Assembly (NCBI GenBank): GCA_022843385.1
Contig: JALHNT010000014.1
Location: forward strand, 62,001 to 126,000
Length of the DNA stretch: 64,000 nucleotides
Reading direction: 5' to 3'
Origin: Anaerolineae bacterium
GTDB taxonomy: Bacteria; Chloroflexota; Anaerolineae; Aggregatilineales; Phototrophicaceae
A model generated the notes under the pieces. The model worked only from the letters and a program-made list of their open reading frames with translations, had not been told where the DNA came from and made no database searches. Positions 1 through 8,176 of this stretch are shown piece by piece (the first letter of the stretch is position 1; every line of letters begins with the position of its first letter). A program made the position numbers and the translations under genes.

Positions 1-174
1 AAGCTCATGATAGAAGGTAAGGAGGCTGGCACACTGACCAGCAGTGTCCAATCGCCACTCGGTGAGTGCTTCGGAATTGGCTTCGTCAAGATAGTCTACG
101 CAGAGGTTGGGACGACGTTTCAGGTTCAGAACAGCGCCGCCCATGCCCGCATCACGCAGTTGGCCGGGGTGCAA
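1..174 (-). CDS. Partial hypothetical protein, N-terminal 58 codons
   Basis: On the minus strand a frame is open from a stop codon at 181-183 to the left edge of the window. The first possible start is TTG at 174-172, with an AAGGGTGG-like purine run just before it; an in-frame ATG follows ten codons later. The peptide (LHPGQLRDAGMGGAVLN...) has coding-like composition and lies 26 bases downstream of the septum-initiator-like gene, so it is probably the next gene of that operon. I do not recognise the family from 58 residues, and the rare TTG start makes the exact beginning uncertain. Confidence 0.4.
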   Translation of the reverse strand, partial: MHPGQLRDAGMGGAVLNLKRRPNLCVDYLDEANSEALTEWRLDTAGQCASLLTFYHEL

Positions 175-200
175 CCACCCTTACTGACCGGAGAGCCATC

Positions 201-641
201 CTAGAAGGCTGGGGGAGCCGTATCGAAGAACAATGCCCACCAGAGTTCCCAGGTTGCGGGTTGGAGCGGAAGGGTCTCCACCTGGGCCGGTGCGACAGCT
301 TCGGGTGTGGCTTCAGCTTCCTGTCCTGACCCCACTGGCACCACCAGCACTTCACCGGGCTTGACAAGCTTCCCCTCATCGCGCGCCCAGTCTTCCACAT
401 AAGTGTCACTCTGAACGTAATTCTTCTCGCGCAGGAGCTGCGCCTGCTCAGTTGATAAAGCACTAATCTGATCACTGACCTGTCCATGCAGTTGTTGCAG
501 GGGTTGCCCGGTCGAGACCAGGCTGGTGAAGTTCAGCCCCAACACTAAACCAATCGCCAAAACAGCGGCGAACATGATTTGCAACCCGGATAGTTGACCA
601 GTTCGTTTTCGTTCGGGGCGTTTGGAAGTCGATTGAGTCAT
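201..641 (-). CDS. Septum formation initiator-like protein (FtsB/DivIC/FtsL type)
   Basis: This small 146-residue bitopic protein has a basic N-terminal tail (SKRPERKRTGQLSG), one membrane segment at about residues 21-43, then a short coiled-coil-like stretch (residues about 48-75, QQLHGQVSDQISALSTEQAQ) and a 'YVEDWARDEGKLVKPGEV' segment. That last pattern is the usual end of the DivIC/FtsB family, where the protein helps hold the FtsL/FtsQ division subcomplex together at mid-cell. Residues beyond about 105 form a Pro/Ala/Glu-rich tail ending in a hydrophobic stretch (WELWWALFFDTAPPAF), which is unusual for the family. It lies downstream of tRNA-Leu on the same strand and upstream of the partial gene at the window edge. 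The family call rests on layout and motif, as these proteins diverge strongly in sequence. Confidence 0.75.
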   Translation of the reverse strand: MTQSTSKRPERKRTGQLSGLQIMFAAVLAIGLVLGLNFTSLVSTGQPLQQLHGQVSDQISALSTEQAQLLREKNYVQSDTYVEDWARDEGKLVKPGEVLVVPVGSGQEAEATPEAVAPAQVETLPLQPATWELWWALFFDTAPPAF

Positions 642-692
642 GACGAGTTCCTGGTTACTGCTACCATCATGATACTCAGGTTAGCAGAAAAG

Positions 693-717
693 AAAAACCC
701 GGCATAACCGGGTTTTT
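693..717 (-). terminator. Rho-independent terminator of tRNA-Leu
   Basis: A CCCGG/CCGGG stem with a CATAA loop is flanked by five A on the left and five T on the right. Read on the minus strand, the hairpin is followed directly by a T run. It begins two bases beyond the tRNA-Leu 3' end, so it ends that transcript before the septum-initiator gene. Confidence 0.85.
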
Positions 718-718
718 G

Positions 719-801
<83 letters not shown>

Positions 802-815
802 TTGAAGTAGGGATA

Positions 816-843
816 ATCCTATCAAAAGGCGCGACGAAGTCAA
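816..843 (-). promoter_or_regulatory. Sigma-70-type promoter of tRNA-Leu
   Basis: On the minus strand TTGACT (843-838), a 16-base spacer and TAGGAT (821-816) lie 14 bases before the tRNA. The opposing promoter of the gene at 912 starts only 24 bases away, so the two promoters are divergent and back to back. Confidence 0.7.
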
Positions 844-866
844 CACCGAATTTTGGCAAATGACCA

Positions 867-875
867 TGCTATAAT
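867..875 (+). promoter_or_regulatory. Extended -10 promoter for the SH3/beta-lactamase-fold gene
   Basis: TGCTATAAT combines a perfect TATAAT with the upstream TGN extension. No good -35 is present at the right distance, which is normal for extended -10 promoters. The start codon lies 36 bases downstream. Confidence 0.6.
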
Positions 876-911
876 CAGCAGCGCTGTTGAGGGAAATACA
901 GGGTTGATGCG

Positions 912-2636
912 ATGAAACGCTATCGAATGATTGTCCTGTTCTGTCTCCTGTTGCTGGTCATGCTGGGTCGAGTATCCGGTCAGTCCGCCGGTGTGACAGC
1001 CGAGGCGATTGGTCAGGCCAACCTGCGCGCCTGGACGGATGTCAGTTCGGCGCTGCTGGGTCAGATCGTAGCCGGCACACGATACCCCGTTGTTGGGCGA
1101 AGCATCGCCTATCCCTGGCTGCTCCTGGGTGATCCGAATACGCAGCAGCCAATTGGCTGGGTGTTTCGAGATCTGGTGAACGTGACGGGTGACATCAGCC
1201 TTGTCCCCATCACCGAGATCAATCTGAGCAACGGGATACCCGTCATCACCAATCCAGTCGTGCCAACGCTGACGCTGCCGGTGGTGGGCGTCGCGCTGTC
1301 TACGCCTACTCCAGCCGCCACTACAGCCCCTCAAATTGTATCAACCACCACACCCATCCCCCTCACAGGAGTCATTGGTACGGCACAGGGCGAGATCAAT
1401 ATTCGCTATGGGCCAGGGGTGGAGTATCCGCGAATCGGTGTTGCCCGATTCGGTGACCCGTTTCAGATCATCGGTCGCCACACCCAATTCCCCTGGGTTC
1501 AGGTTCAATACAGCGGCGCCCCTAATGGCTCTGGCTGGATTGCGATTGATCTGCTCGCCATTCAAGGCGACATCCAGAGCGTCCCGCCTATCAGCCAGAC
1601 TCGTTTTGATCTACCGACTCTGACGCCAACCCTGCCGGCTGTCCGCCCGGTTGGGTATCTGGCGGCGACTCCCGTCCCGATCAGCGCGGGATTCCAGGCA
1701 TTAGGCGACCAGTTGTGGGGCATGATGTTGGCTGCCCGCTTTGAACCGGAGACCAGCCGGCTGGGCGGATTGTTCATTGCCAATCTGCGATCTGGCGAAG
1801 CGTTGACCTTCGGTAATGACATCGCTTTCAGCGGGATGAGCCTGAATAAGATCGCGATTCTGACGGCGCTGTACAGCACACTTCAAGTCCCGGCGGACGA
1901 CGCGACGGCCATTGAAATCGCCAACATGATGGTATGCAGCGAGAACAGCGCCTCGAACAAACTGCTGGCGCGGTTGGGGAATGGTGACGCGACAGCCGGG
2001 GCGCAGGCTGTCACCGGATTCCTGCAAAGCCTGGGGCTAGGTAATATGTACATGGTCGCTCCTTTCAAGATCAACCCGGATGCCACACCGGTTCCAGTAC
2101 GCGCACCGACCACCAACGCCGATCAGGTGCGGGCCCAGCCCGACATCGCCAATCAGATGACGGTTGATGATATGGGCTGGCTGTTGAACGGGTTGTACCA
2201 GTGCGCCTTCAGCAATAGCGGCCCCCTGCTGACCACCCTGCCGGGTGCCTTCGACCAACGTGAATGCCGGCAAATGATCGATGTCATGAGCGAAAACAAT
2301 CTGGAACAACCGCTGCTGATGAGCGCGGGTGTCCCGGCCAGCATACGGGTGGCGCACAAGCATGGCTGGACGGCGGACACGCATGGCGCAGCCGGAATCG
2401 CCTTCACGCCGGGTGGGGATTATGCCCTGGTGGTGACGCTGCATAATCCGACCTGGCTGGATTTTTCCGAATCCTTCCCACTCATCACCGACATTTCGCG
2501 CACCGTCTATAATTACTTCAATCCGAATGAGCCGCTACAACAGGGGCGCGAGCCGTTCATCGTTCCGGTGCAGGAATGTCAAGTAGCCGGGATGCCGATC
2601 ATCAATGAGCTGACGTCTTACGAGTTCCAGAACTGA
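912..2636 (+). CDS. Secreted SH3-domain protein with class A beta-lactamase-like serine hydrolase domain
   Basis: The 574-residue product begins with a signal peptide (MKRYRMIVLFCLLLLVMLG...). Two bacterial SH3-like modules follow (about residues 28-100 and 150-220, the second with 'INIRYGPGVEYPRIG'), separated by a Thr/Pro-rich linker. Residues about 255-560 form a beta-lactamase/transpeptidase-fold domain with S310-L-N-K313 as the SxxK motif, SEN (in CSENSASN) in place of SDN, and KHG (in HKHGWTADTHG) in place of KTG. The SH3 modules probably anchor it to cell-wall or surface polymers. The altered SDN and KTG motifs suggest a cell-wall-associated serine hydrolase rather than an antibiotic-resistance enzyme; this is inference. 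The gene is monocistronic, with an extended -10 promoter close upstream and a gene-free stretch after it. Confidence 0.85.
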   Translation: MKRYRMIVLFCLLLLVMLGRVSGQSAGVTAEAIGQANLRAWTDVSSALLGQIVAGTRYPVVGRSIAYPWLLLGDPNTQQPIGWVFRDLVNVTGDISLVPITEINLSNGIPVITNPVVPTLTLPVVGVALSTPTPAATTAPQIVSTTTPIPLTGVIGTAQGEINIRYGPGVEYPRIGVARFGDPFQIIGRHTQFPWVQVQYSGAPNGSGWIAIDLLAIQGDIQSVPPISQTRFDLPTLTPTLPAVRPVGYLAATPVPISAGFQALGDQLWGMMLAARFEPETSRLGGLFIANLRSGEALTFGNDIAFSGMSLNKIAILTALYSTLQVPADDATAIEIANMMVCSENSASNKLLARLGNGDATAGAQAVTGFLQSLGLGNMYMVAPFKINPDATPVPVRAPTTNADQVRAQPDIANQMTVDDMGWLLNGLYQCAFSNSGPLLTTLPGAFDQRECRQMIDVMSENNLEQPLLMSAGVPASIRVAHKHGWTADTHGAAGIAFTPGGDYALVVTLHNPTWLDFSESFPLITDISRTVYNYFNPNEPLQQGREPFIVPVQECQVAGMPIINELTSYEFQN

Positions 2637-3461
2637 GCCATTGCCACAATCAGCAGACCCGGTTGCTGCTGGTTGTGCTGTTTGCGGGCTGAACATACTC
2701 GGTTTTGGACGGTGTTTTCTCGTGGATGATGTCGGAATCGCCTGGGAAAGTGGTGTGAAATCCCAGGTTTTTGCGTTCCATTTTGCACTCGGCATATTGC
2801 ACTCTCCACCATAATTCACAAGATTCGTCAGATTCGCATCACTCTATATTTCAATTCGTGAATCATGGTGTGCGTTTTCCCTCAAACGTTGCAACTGCGT
2901 TTTGTGTCGTCGTCGTCGTCGGACAGACAAAGACACAAAAACCAACACAGAGGACACAGAGAGAAGACCGAGCAAATCTGCGTAAGATTCTGCAAATTCT
3001 GCAACTGCAAAAGTCCCTGCTTTGCAGAGTAGCTTTCGGCTTTCAGCATGTTGACTATCGACTGATGACTGATGACTGTCACATGGCGGCGGTCATCCCC
3101 TTTCGGCGGCGGCCAACTCACGGGAGCAGTTGACCGGGGTGGGTCGGTGGCAGAGGCTAACCCCTGGTGATGAGTCACAAATGTCGTCAAAGTCAGAACT
3201 GAATTTTGTGACATATGGCTCTCAGCCATCAGCTTTCAGCCTTCTATCTATCGATTACTGACCATCAAATAACGACTTCTTGCCCTCAGCATACGGCCAT
3301 TTCCGCTGTAACGGGTGAACTTTTGGTAAACTTTTTGGTACGAGTTAAGGTCGGTTTTCACCAACGGTTTTACGGGAAGAGCAGAAATGGAATGGTCAGG
3401 GAGTAGTTAGAGAATGGTTTAAAAGGACAGGAGTTGAGGGAGCAGAAATAGGCGACATCAG
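2637..3461. other. Gene-free stretch with degenerate repeats
   Basis: No convincing coding frame exists here on either strand. The sequence holds a short (GTC)n tract around 2906-2921, imperfect direct repeats (GACTGATGACTGATGACTG near 3058-3078), and two related copies of a CAGCTTTC/TTTCAGC...TATCGA...ACTGA pattern near 3031-3078 and 3229-3263. The base composition is lower in GC than the flanking genes. The closing part (3300-3461) is purine-rich, with AGGAGTTGAGGGAG-like runs. It may be a decayed repeat element or pseudogene debris; nothing specific could be identified. Confidence 0.5.
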
Positions 3462-3496
3462 ATACAAACAGGGGCAACCGGGTCTGGTCACCCCTG
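3462..3496 (-). terminator. Terminator of the sugar ABC transporter operon
   Basis: CAGGGG (3469-3474) pairs with CCCCTG (3491-3496), with an inner ACC/GGT pairing. On the minus strand the hairpin is followed by TTTGTAT. It lies 16 bases beyond the stop of the last permease gene. Confidence 0.65.
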
Positions 3497-3512
3497 CAAC
3501 GATGGGGACGGA

Positions 3513-4496
3513 TCAGCTCTTCACGCCGCCCAGCGTCAGGCCGGAGATCAGATACTTGGACTGCCAGATGAACAGCAGCAGTACCGGTATCGTCACGATG
3601 ACGGAGCCAGCGGCATAACGTGCCCAGTCGGTGTTGAAGGTTCCGATCAGGCTGTTGAGACCCAGTGACCAGGTCCAGCCTTCGGGGTTGAGCAGGATGA
3701 CCTTCGCCACCAGGAATTCAGCCCAGGCAGCCAGGAAATTGAACAGGAAGACAATCGAAAGCGCAGGAGTGGAGAGCGGCAGGATGATGCGCCAGAAGGC
3801 CTCCAGCCGATTACAGCCATCGACCATCGCCGCCTCTTCCAGATCCGGCGGGATGGTGTCGTAGTAGCCTTTCAGAATCCAGATGCTGAATGGCACGGCG
3901 GTTGTGATATAAGCCAGCATCAGACCGGCGATGTTATTGCTCAGACCGAGCTGCGCCACAATGACAAAGATGGGGATAAGCAGCATACCAGCCGGGATCA
4001 TCTGAGTGGTGAGCAGGAAGATCAGCGCCGGACGTCGTCCGGGAAAGCGCCACCGACTGAAGGCATAGGCACCGGTAGCCGACACGACAACGCCAATCGC
4101 TGACACCGTCAGGGTGATGGCGAGGGTGTTCCACAACCACAGCAGGAAATCTTCCTGGGTGAAAATCTCGGTATAGGCGGTCAGCGTTGCGCCGGGGGGA
4201 ATCAAGTCTAAGGAACGGGACAGCAGACCTTCTGTCGGGCGGAGCGAGATGCTGATGAGGCGCAATACCGGATAAACCGAAATCAGCGAATAGAACACGA
4301 GGATAGCATGAAACGGCTTCCAGATCAGCAAGGCTATCCACAGGCCGATGATGGCGTAGCCAACATTCATGCCGTTCAAAATCGTCAGGAGGATGCCGAT
4401 GGCGGCCACTCCCCCGGCGGCGTACTGGCGAATCTGGGGCAGGTTAAGTCCGGCTGTAGCCCCGCCGGGCGGCGCACTGGTGCTTACGGTTGTCAT
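3513..4496 (-). CDS. Carbohydrate ABC transporter permease, MalG-like (CUT1 family)
   Basis: The 327-residue membrane protein belongs to the inner-membrane permease pair of a sugar importer. The conserved cytoplasmic EAA loop is visible as EAAMVDGCNRLEAFWRIILP at about residues 222-241, the site that contacts the ATPase. Several hydrophobic segments surround it, and the end 'SGLTLGGVKS' is typical of MalG relatives. An N-terminal extension of about 60 residues with two extra hydrophobic stretches precedes the standard core. The start overlaps the stop of the MalF-like gene by 4 bases (ATGA). No ATPase gene is in the operon, so a shared MsiK/MalK-type ATPase encoded elsewhere is expected. Confidence 0.9.
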   Translation of the reverse strand: MTTVSTSAPPGGATAGLNLPQIRQYAAGGVAAIGILLTILNGMNVGYAIIGLWIALLIWKPFHAILVFYSLISVYPVLRLISISLRPTEGLLSRSLDLIPPGATLTAYTEIFTQEDFLLWLWNTLAITLTVSAIGVVVSATGAYAFSRWRFPGRRPALIFLLTTQMIPAGMLLIPIFVIVAQLGLSNNIAGLMLAYITTAVPFSIWILKGYYDTIPPDLEEAAMVDGCNRLEAFWRIILPLSTPALSIVFLFNFLAAWAEFLVAKVILLNPEGWTWSLGLNSLIGTFNTDWARYAAGSVIVTIPVLLLFIWQSKYLISGLTLGGVKS

Positions 4497-5611
4497 CGGT
4501 CGTAAATCTCCTTCAGGCCACCGCTCGTGGTAATCCAGATAATCGCAAAGAAGAAGAGGATGATGAAGACAATGATCGAGAAGGCGGCAGCAAAGCCCAA
4601 CTCGTAGGTGGCGGCTGTACCGAAGGCTGCATTATACAGTGCCGTGACGAGGATGTTGGTGCTTTCGCTGGGGCCGCCGCCCGTCATCAGGAAGATCAGA
4701 TCCGCCTTGTTGAACGTCCAGATCACATCGAGCGTAATAGCGGGGATCAGGATGGGTTGCAGCAGCGGCATGGTGATGTTCAGGAAACGCTGCCAGGCAT
4801 TGGCGCCGTCCATCTGGGCCGCTTCATAGTAATCGAGCGAAATGCTTTGCAGACCGCCGAGGAGCATGACCATGTAGAAGGGTACGCCGAGCCAGATGTT
4901 GACAAAGATGACCGCCACAAAGGCCAGCGTCGGGTCATCGAGCCAGCTCACTGGCTGCCCCCCCAACGCCTGGACGATCTCGTTAACAAAGCCATACTGC
5001 GCGTGAAACTCCTGTCGCCAGGTGAGCGCGATAATCACGCCCGGCAGCGCCCAGGGGATGACAATCATGGCGCGATAAATGTTTTTGAACCGTATTTTCT
5101 GGTTCATGATGAGCGCCAGGGTCAAACCAATGGAGAAGTGAAAAATCACATTCACAATCGTCCAGATGGCGGTGCGCCCCAGCAGGACAGGAAAGGTTGA
5201 GTCAGCCGTACTGAGCAAACGCCCCCACCCTTGAATTTCGCCTTCACGATTGACGCGAAAGAAAACATTGGTGAAATTCTTCTGGGCATAATCCAACCCG
5301 TAGAGATGATCGAGGCGACACTCACCACTGAGCGCTGGCGCATAACAATTGAGCGTGTTGCGGCGCAGATCAGAAAAGGCCAACAAGACATTGTAAACCA
5401 GCGGGTAGAGCAGGAACAACACGATGGCAACTGCTGCCGGTGCCAGCAGCGTGTATGGCAGCGCATGTCGTGTTTTGACAATGCGATTCAAAAACTGAAA
5501 CAGACCAAATTGCATCGCCAGCGAGAGGACCACCACCAGGATCAGTACCGGTATGATTAATCCGAGGGTAGTGCCGACTGACTGGAGGGACAAACCACTG
5601 AATTCTTCCAT
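4493..5611 (-). CDS. Carbohydrate ABC transporter permease, MalF-like (CUT1 family)
   Basis: This 372-residue polytopic permease is the partner of the MalG-like protein. It shows N-terminal membrane segments, a periplasmic loop with two cysteines (NCYAPALSGEC), and the EAA motif EAAQMDGANAWQRFLNITMP followed by an 'IPAITLDVIWTFNKADLIF' segment characteristic of MalF/UgpA relatives. It forms the translocation pore for the sugar delivered by the binding protein upstream. It lies 84 bases downstream of the binding-protein stop, with a strong hairpin in the gap, and overlaps the next permease gene by 4 bases. Confidence 0.92.
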   Translation of the reverse strand: MEEFSGLSLQSVGTTLGLIIPVLILVVVLSLAMQFGLFQFLNRIVKTRHALPYTLLAPAAVAIVLFLLYPLVYNVLLAFSDLRRNTLNCYAPALSGECRLDHLYGLDYAQKNFTNVFFRVNREGEIQGWGRLLSTADSTFPVLLGRTAIWTIVNVIFHFSIGLTLALIMNQKIRFKNIYRAMIVIPWALPGVIIALTWRQEFHAQYGFVNEIVQALGGQPVSWLDDPTLAFVAVIFVNIWLGVPFYMVMLLGGLQSISLDYYEAAQMDGANAWQRFLNITMPLLQPILIPAITLDVIWTFNKADLIFLMTGGGPSESTNILVTALYNAAFGTAATYELGFAAAFSIIVFIILFFFAIIWITTSGGLKEIYDR

Positions 5612-5625
5612 AGCAAAAGCCCCCT

Positions 5626-5660
5626 AAAAAATGAGGGTGGGCATTTAACGCCACACCCTC
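5626..5660 (-). terminator. Intercistronic hairpin with T run between binding-protein and permease genes
   Basis: GAGGGTG plus GGC on one arm (5633-5642) pairs with GCC and CACCCTC (5650-5660, one bulged base). On the minus strand it is followed by six T. Its position between the binding-protein gene and the permeases fits partial termination or 3'-end protection, the usual way binding protein is made in excess over permeases. Confidence 0.7.
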
Positions 5661-5695
5661 GTCATTTTCAGATTAAACGAACCCGATCGATTGAC

Positions 5696-6943
5696 TTACT
5701 CGAGGCTGGCGAGGCAGTCATCGGCAGCGATCTGGGCTTCCGCAGCGGCATCGGCCGGGGTCATGCTGTTGCTCATGACGGCTTCCAGGTTCGGGCGGAC
5801 GCTGTCCCACATGCAGCGCAGGCTAGCGTCGGCCGGCATACCCATACCACTCTGGAGAGCGGCGTTGCTCATCGCCAGGATGGGATCGGTTTCGGCGCTA
5901 ACTTCAACCGAAGCCACAGCGGGCAGACGGCTGGTGCCGAGCGCGTAAGCGGTAACGGCAGCGCTGTCGGTCGAGAGCCAGGTCACGAAGGATGTGACGG
6001 CTTCCAGCTTTTCGCCTTCAACACCGACCGAGACGCTGATGAACTTGCCAGCGGTGAAGGGCATGGGGCGGCTGCCATTCGGCAGCTCCGGCCAGGGAGC
6101 CAGACCCAGGTTTTCTTCACCCAGCGCCGGGGACACTTCGGTGTTCAGATATTCGCCAATGGCCCAGTCGCCGTTGAGGATCATAGCGACGCTGCCCTCT
6201 TTGAACAGGCTGTCGGCGCAGGCATAGTCACATTCTTCGGGCAGGACGCCATTGGTGAACTTAAGGTCCTGAACGAACTGATAGGCGTTGACCCAGGCTT
6301 CGCTGTCGAGAACCATGTTGCCATCGGCATCATAGGTACCGCCACCGAAACCATGAACGAAGGGCAGGAACCAGAAGGGTTCGTTCAGGTTGTAGGCAAA
6401 GCCCTGAACATCGGGGTTGGCTTCGGTCACAGCCTTGGCGGTGGCAATCAGTTCTTCCCAGGTATTCGGAGCGGTCTCGACCAGGCTCTTGTTGTACATC
6501 AGCATCAGGTGGTTGCCAGCATTGACCGGGATACCAAAGGTCTCGCCGCCGAGCTGGGCTGCGCCGAGGTTGATGGTGTAGGGGGTGACATCAAAAATGC
6601 CGTCCAGCGGCTGGATGACACCGGCATCAACGAACACGCCGATGGCGTCGTTGGGGCCGAGGATCATGTCGGGCAGACCCGAACCGGCCAGACCAGCGGC
6701 CAGAACATCGTTACGCAGAGTCTCGGTTTCCTTCTGCACGATCTCAAGGGTGGAACCGGGAGCAACCGTGTCTGCCCAGACCTGGAACTGTTCGGCCAGG
6801 AACACATCATTATTTTCGCCATCCTGACTCCAGATGACCAGATTGACTGGCTCCATCTGATCCTGCGCCAGCGCGAAGCCGAAGCTCCCAAAGGCGGTCA
6901 AGGCGACCAGCAAGAAAACAAGCAACTTACCGTACTTCATCAT
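5696..6943 (-). CDS. Extracellular sugar-binding protein of ABC transporter (MalE-like)
   Basis: The product is a family 1 solute-binding protein of about 415 residues. The signal peptide (KYGKLLVFLLVALTAFG... ending FALAQDQ) is followed by 'VNLVIWSQDGENNDVFLAEQFQ', the typical first strand of the fold, and motifs such as FKEGSVAMILNGDWAIGEY and a 'TAGKFISVSVGVEGEKLEA' segment. I chose the ATG at 6943 (an adjacent ATG is at 6940) because AGGAAAGGA lies just upstream; an upstream in-frame ATG at 6985 would add 14 residues ahead of the signal peptide. The protein captures an oligosaccharide or maltose-type sugar outside the membrane and hands it to the two permeases downstream. The substrate cannot be told from sequence. 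Confidence 0.93.
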   Translation of the reverse strand: MMKYGKLLVFLLVALTAFGSFGFALAQDQMEPVNLVIWSQDGENNDVFLAEQFQVWADTVAPGSTLEIVQKETETLRNDVLAAGLAGSGLPDMILGPNDAIGVFVDAGVIQPLDGIFDVTPYTINLGAAQLGGETFGIPVNAGNHLMLMYNKSLVETAPNTWEELIATAKAVTEANPDVQGFAYNLNEPFWFLPFVHGFGGGTYDADGNMVLDSEAWVNAYQFVQDLKFTNGVLPEECDYACADSLFKEGSVAMILNGDWAIGEYLNTEVSPALGEENLGLAPWPELPNGSRPMPFTAGKFISVSVGVEGEKLEAVTSFVTWLSTDSAAVTAYALGTSRLPAVASVEVSAETDPILAMSNAALQSGMGMPADASLRCMWDSVRPNLEAVMSNSMTPADAAAEAQIAADDCLASLE

Positions 6944-7022
6944 CAAATTCCTTTCCTCACGGAAACTAACAATAGGAACCAGCATACATGGTAATTTTGA
7001 GCGCTGATTCTCATCTCAGCTT

Positions 7023-7052
7023 AATATAGCGTTGTGGCAAAGGAAATTGCAA
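7023..7052 (-). promoter_or_regulatory. Candidate promoter of the sugar ABC transporter operon
   Basis: On the minus strand TTGCAA (7052-7047), an 18-base spacer and TATATT (7028-7023) precede the binding-protein start by about 80 bases. A second possibility is CATAAT (7094-7089, extended by TTG), which would place the palindrome at 7102-7113 over its -35 region. Confidence 0.5.
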
Positions 7053-7101
7053 GGCGCGTGAGAAGACTTTAATGTTTGCGAGGCTGACATTATGCAAGCC
7101 T

Positions 7102-7113
7102 TGAAACGTTTCA
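7102..7113. promoter_or_regulatory. LacI-family operator, copy 1
   Basis: TGAAACGTTTCA is a perfect 12-base palindrome with the central CG typical of LacI/GalR-family operators. It lies upstream of the sugar ABC transporter operon. No LacI-type regulator gene is in the window. Confidence 0.65.
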
Positions 7114-7129
7114 CACGTGCGGGGCAAAG

Positions 7130-7143
7130 TGTAAACGTTTTCA
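7130..7143. promoter_or_regulatory. LacI-family operator, copy 2
   Basis: TGTAAACGTTTTCA shares the AAACGTTT core with copy 1. The centres of the two sites are 29 bases apart, close to three helical turns, so two repressor dimers could sit on the same face of the DNA. Confidence 0.6.
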
Positions 7144-7162
7144 GAATGTTACATATTATAAT

Positions 7163-7738
7163 TTATTGAATTGTATCGAATTGAGAACCATGCTTCAGAG
7201 GAGGTAGCCAGTTGTCATGTATCTGAGCCAGGTTGAGCGCCTCAGCCCAGTCGGTCACGTAATCGAGCAGCGAACGGGTAAGCTGAACATCACCTTGCAA
7301 GCCTTCGGCGATGACCAGTGACGCTTTGACTACCTTGCATAGGGCGGCAACATCGCGGGATGGCAGCTTTCGATGATGCTGGCGCAGGTAACTGGTCAAG
7401 TGGTCAATGCGCAACAAATGGTACTCGGCTAAACGCTGGGGAGGCGCAATCTGGCTGAGGTCGATGTTGTAGCTCTCCATCACCGTATGCAGGGTATGCT
7501 TGCGAACATCGAACTGGGATTGACGGAGGGCCATCAGACGCTGGTGCAAATCCTCGGCAAAGTCGTAGAGAAGGTCAATGCGTGCCGGATGATTGTCGAT
7601 CTGCTGATGAACGAACTGGACGTAGGTCTGGGCGTTACCCTCGGCCAGACAACGCTCGAAGAGGTCCAGTGCCTGGTTCCGCAGAGCCACTTCTTCGGGA
7701 TTCTCCAGATATTCCGATGGCGCAAAGTCTTCGGTCAT
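7163..7738 (-). CDS. Hypothetical protein, alpha-helical, coupled to DUF971 gene
   Basis: I do not recognise this 191-residue product. It is mostly helical, rich in His, Gln, Leu and acidic residues (e.g. EYLENPEEVALRNQALDLF, LLRIDHLTSYLRQHHRK), and has no signal peptide or membrane segment, so it is probably cytoplasmic. I took the ATG at 7738 as start because it forms an ATGA overlap with the stop of the DUF971 gene, implying translational coupling; an upstream in-frame start (7783) would overlap that gene by 49 bases. The coupling suggests the two proteins act together. Confidence 0.7.
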   Translation of the reverse strand: MTEDFAPSEYLENPEEVALRNQALDLFERCLAEGNAQTYVQFVHQQIDNHPARIDLLYDFAEDLHQRLMALRQSQFDVRKHTLHTVMESYNIDLSQIAPPQRLAEYHLLRIDHLTSYLRQHHRKLPSRDVAALCKVVKASLVIAEGLQGDVQLTRSLLDYVTDWAEALNLAQIHDNWLPPLKHGSQFDTIQ

Positions 7739-8070
7739 TCGCTTTTTTCCTGTGTGGGACACAAGTGCCACAGGTAGTCCCACGTATAGATGCCGGTATG
7801 ATGTCCATCATCCCAATTGGGTTGCAAGGCATAGTTGCCGATGCGTTCAATGGATTGGATGGCATAGGAGCGCTTGGGCTTTAGGACGAGAATGTTCTCT
7901 GGGTCAAACTGCTTTCCCATAAACTGATGCCCGCCGCGGCACTCAACGCAAGGACAGGCTTCGCGCAGTTGCGACAACGGATACTGGCACACCTGCTCAC
8001 CATTCCAGGTGATTTCCAGGTAGCCCTGCTGCTTGTTTAGGGTGATGGCGGTTGGTCGTGGCGAATTCAT
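7735..8070 (-). CDS. DUF971 family protein (GBBH-like N-terminal domain)
   Basis: This 111-residue protein is a stand-alone copy of the domain found at the N-terminus of gamma-butyrobetaine hydroxylase. Visible landmarks are the first strands 'LEITWNGEQVCQYPLSQLR', the cysteine-bearing segment ACPCVECRGGHQ (metal-binding type) and the closing 'GNYALQPNWDDGHHTGIYTW' motif. Stand-alone DUF971 proteins are linked in other bacteria to Fe-S cluster and Mrp/ApbC-type proteins; the role here is inferred only. It is the first gene of a two-gene minus-strand operon. Confidence 0.88.
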   Translation of the reverse strand: MNSPRPTAITLNKQQGYLEITWNGEQVCQYPLSQLREACPCVECRGGHQFMGKQFDPENILVLKPKRSYAIQSIERIGNYALQPNWDDGHHTGIYTWDYLWHLCPTQEKSE

Positions 8071-8176
8071 GCTGCGCCTTTTCAGTCAATTCATGCGTAT
8101 AATGCGGAAACCAATCATGCCATGTCCCTCATGACCAGTCTAGCATGAGATTCGTCGAATGCCCCATTAAGCTGTC

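Noticed and set aside
7-204. Plus-strand frame of 65 codons at the left edge
   Set aside because: The opposite-strand frame is better supported by composition and by its position after the septum-initiator gene.
2906-2921. Short GTC tract as a microsatellite or CRISPR-like repeat
   Set aside because: Only about five units, no spacers and no cas genes; a simple slippage tract.
4490-5200. Plus-strand reading frame of 236 codons opposite the permease genes
   Set aside because: Composition (rich in Asp, Gln, Gly, His) is that of antisense translation; both permeases are intact.
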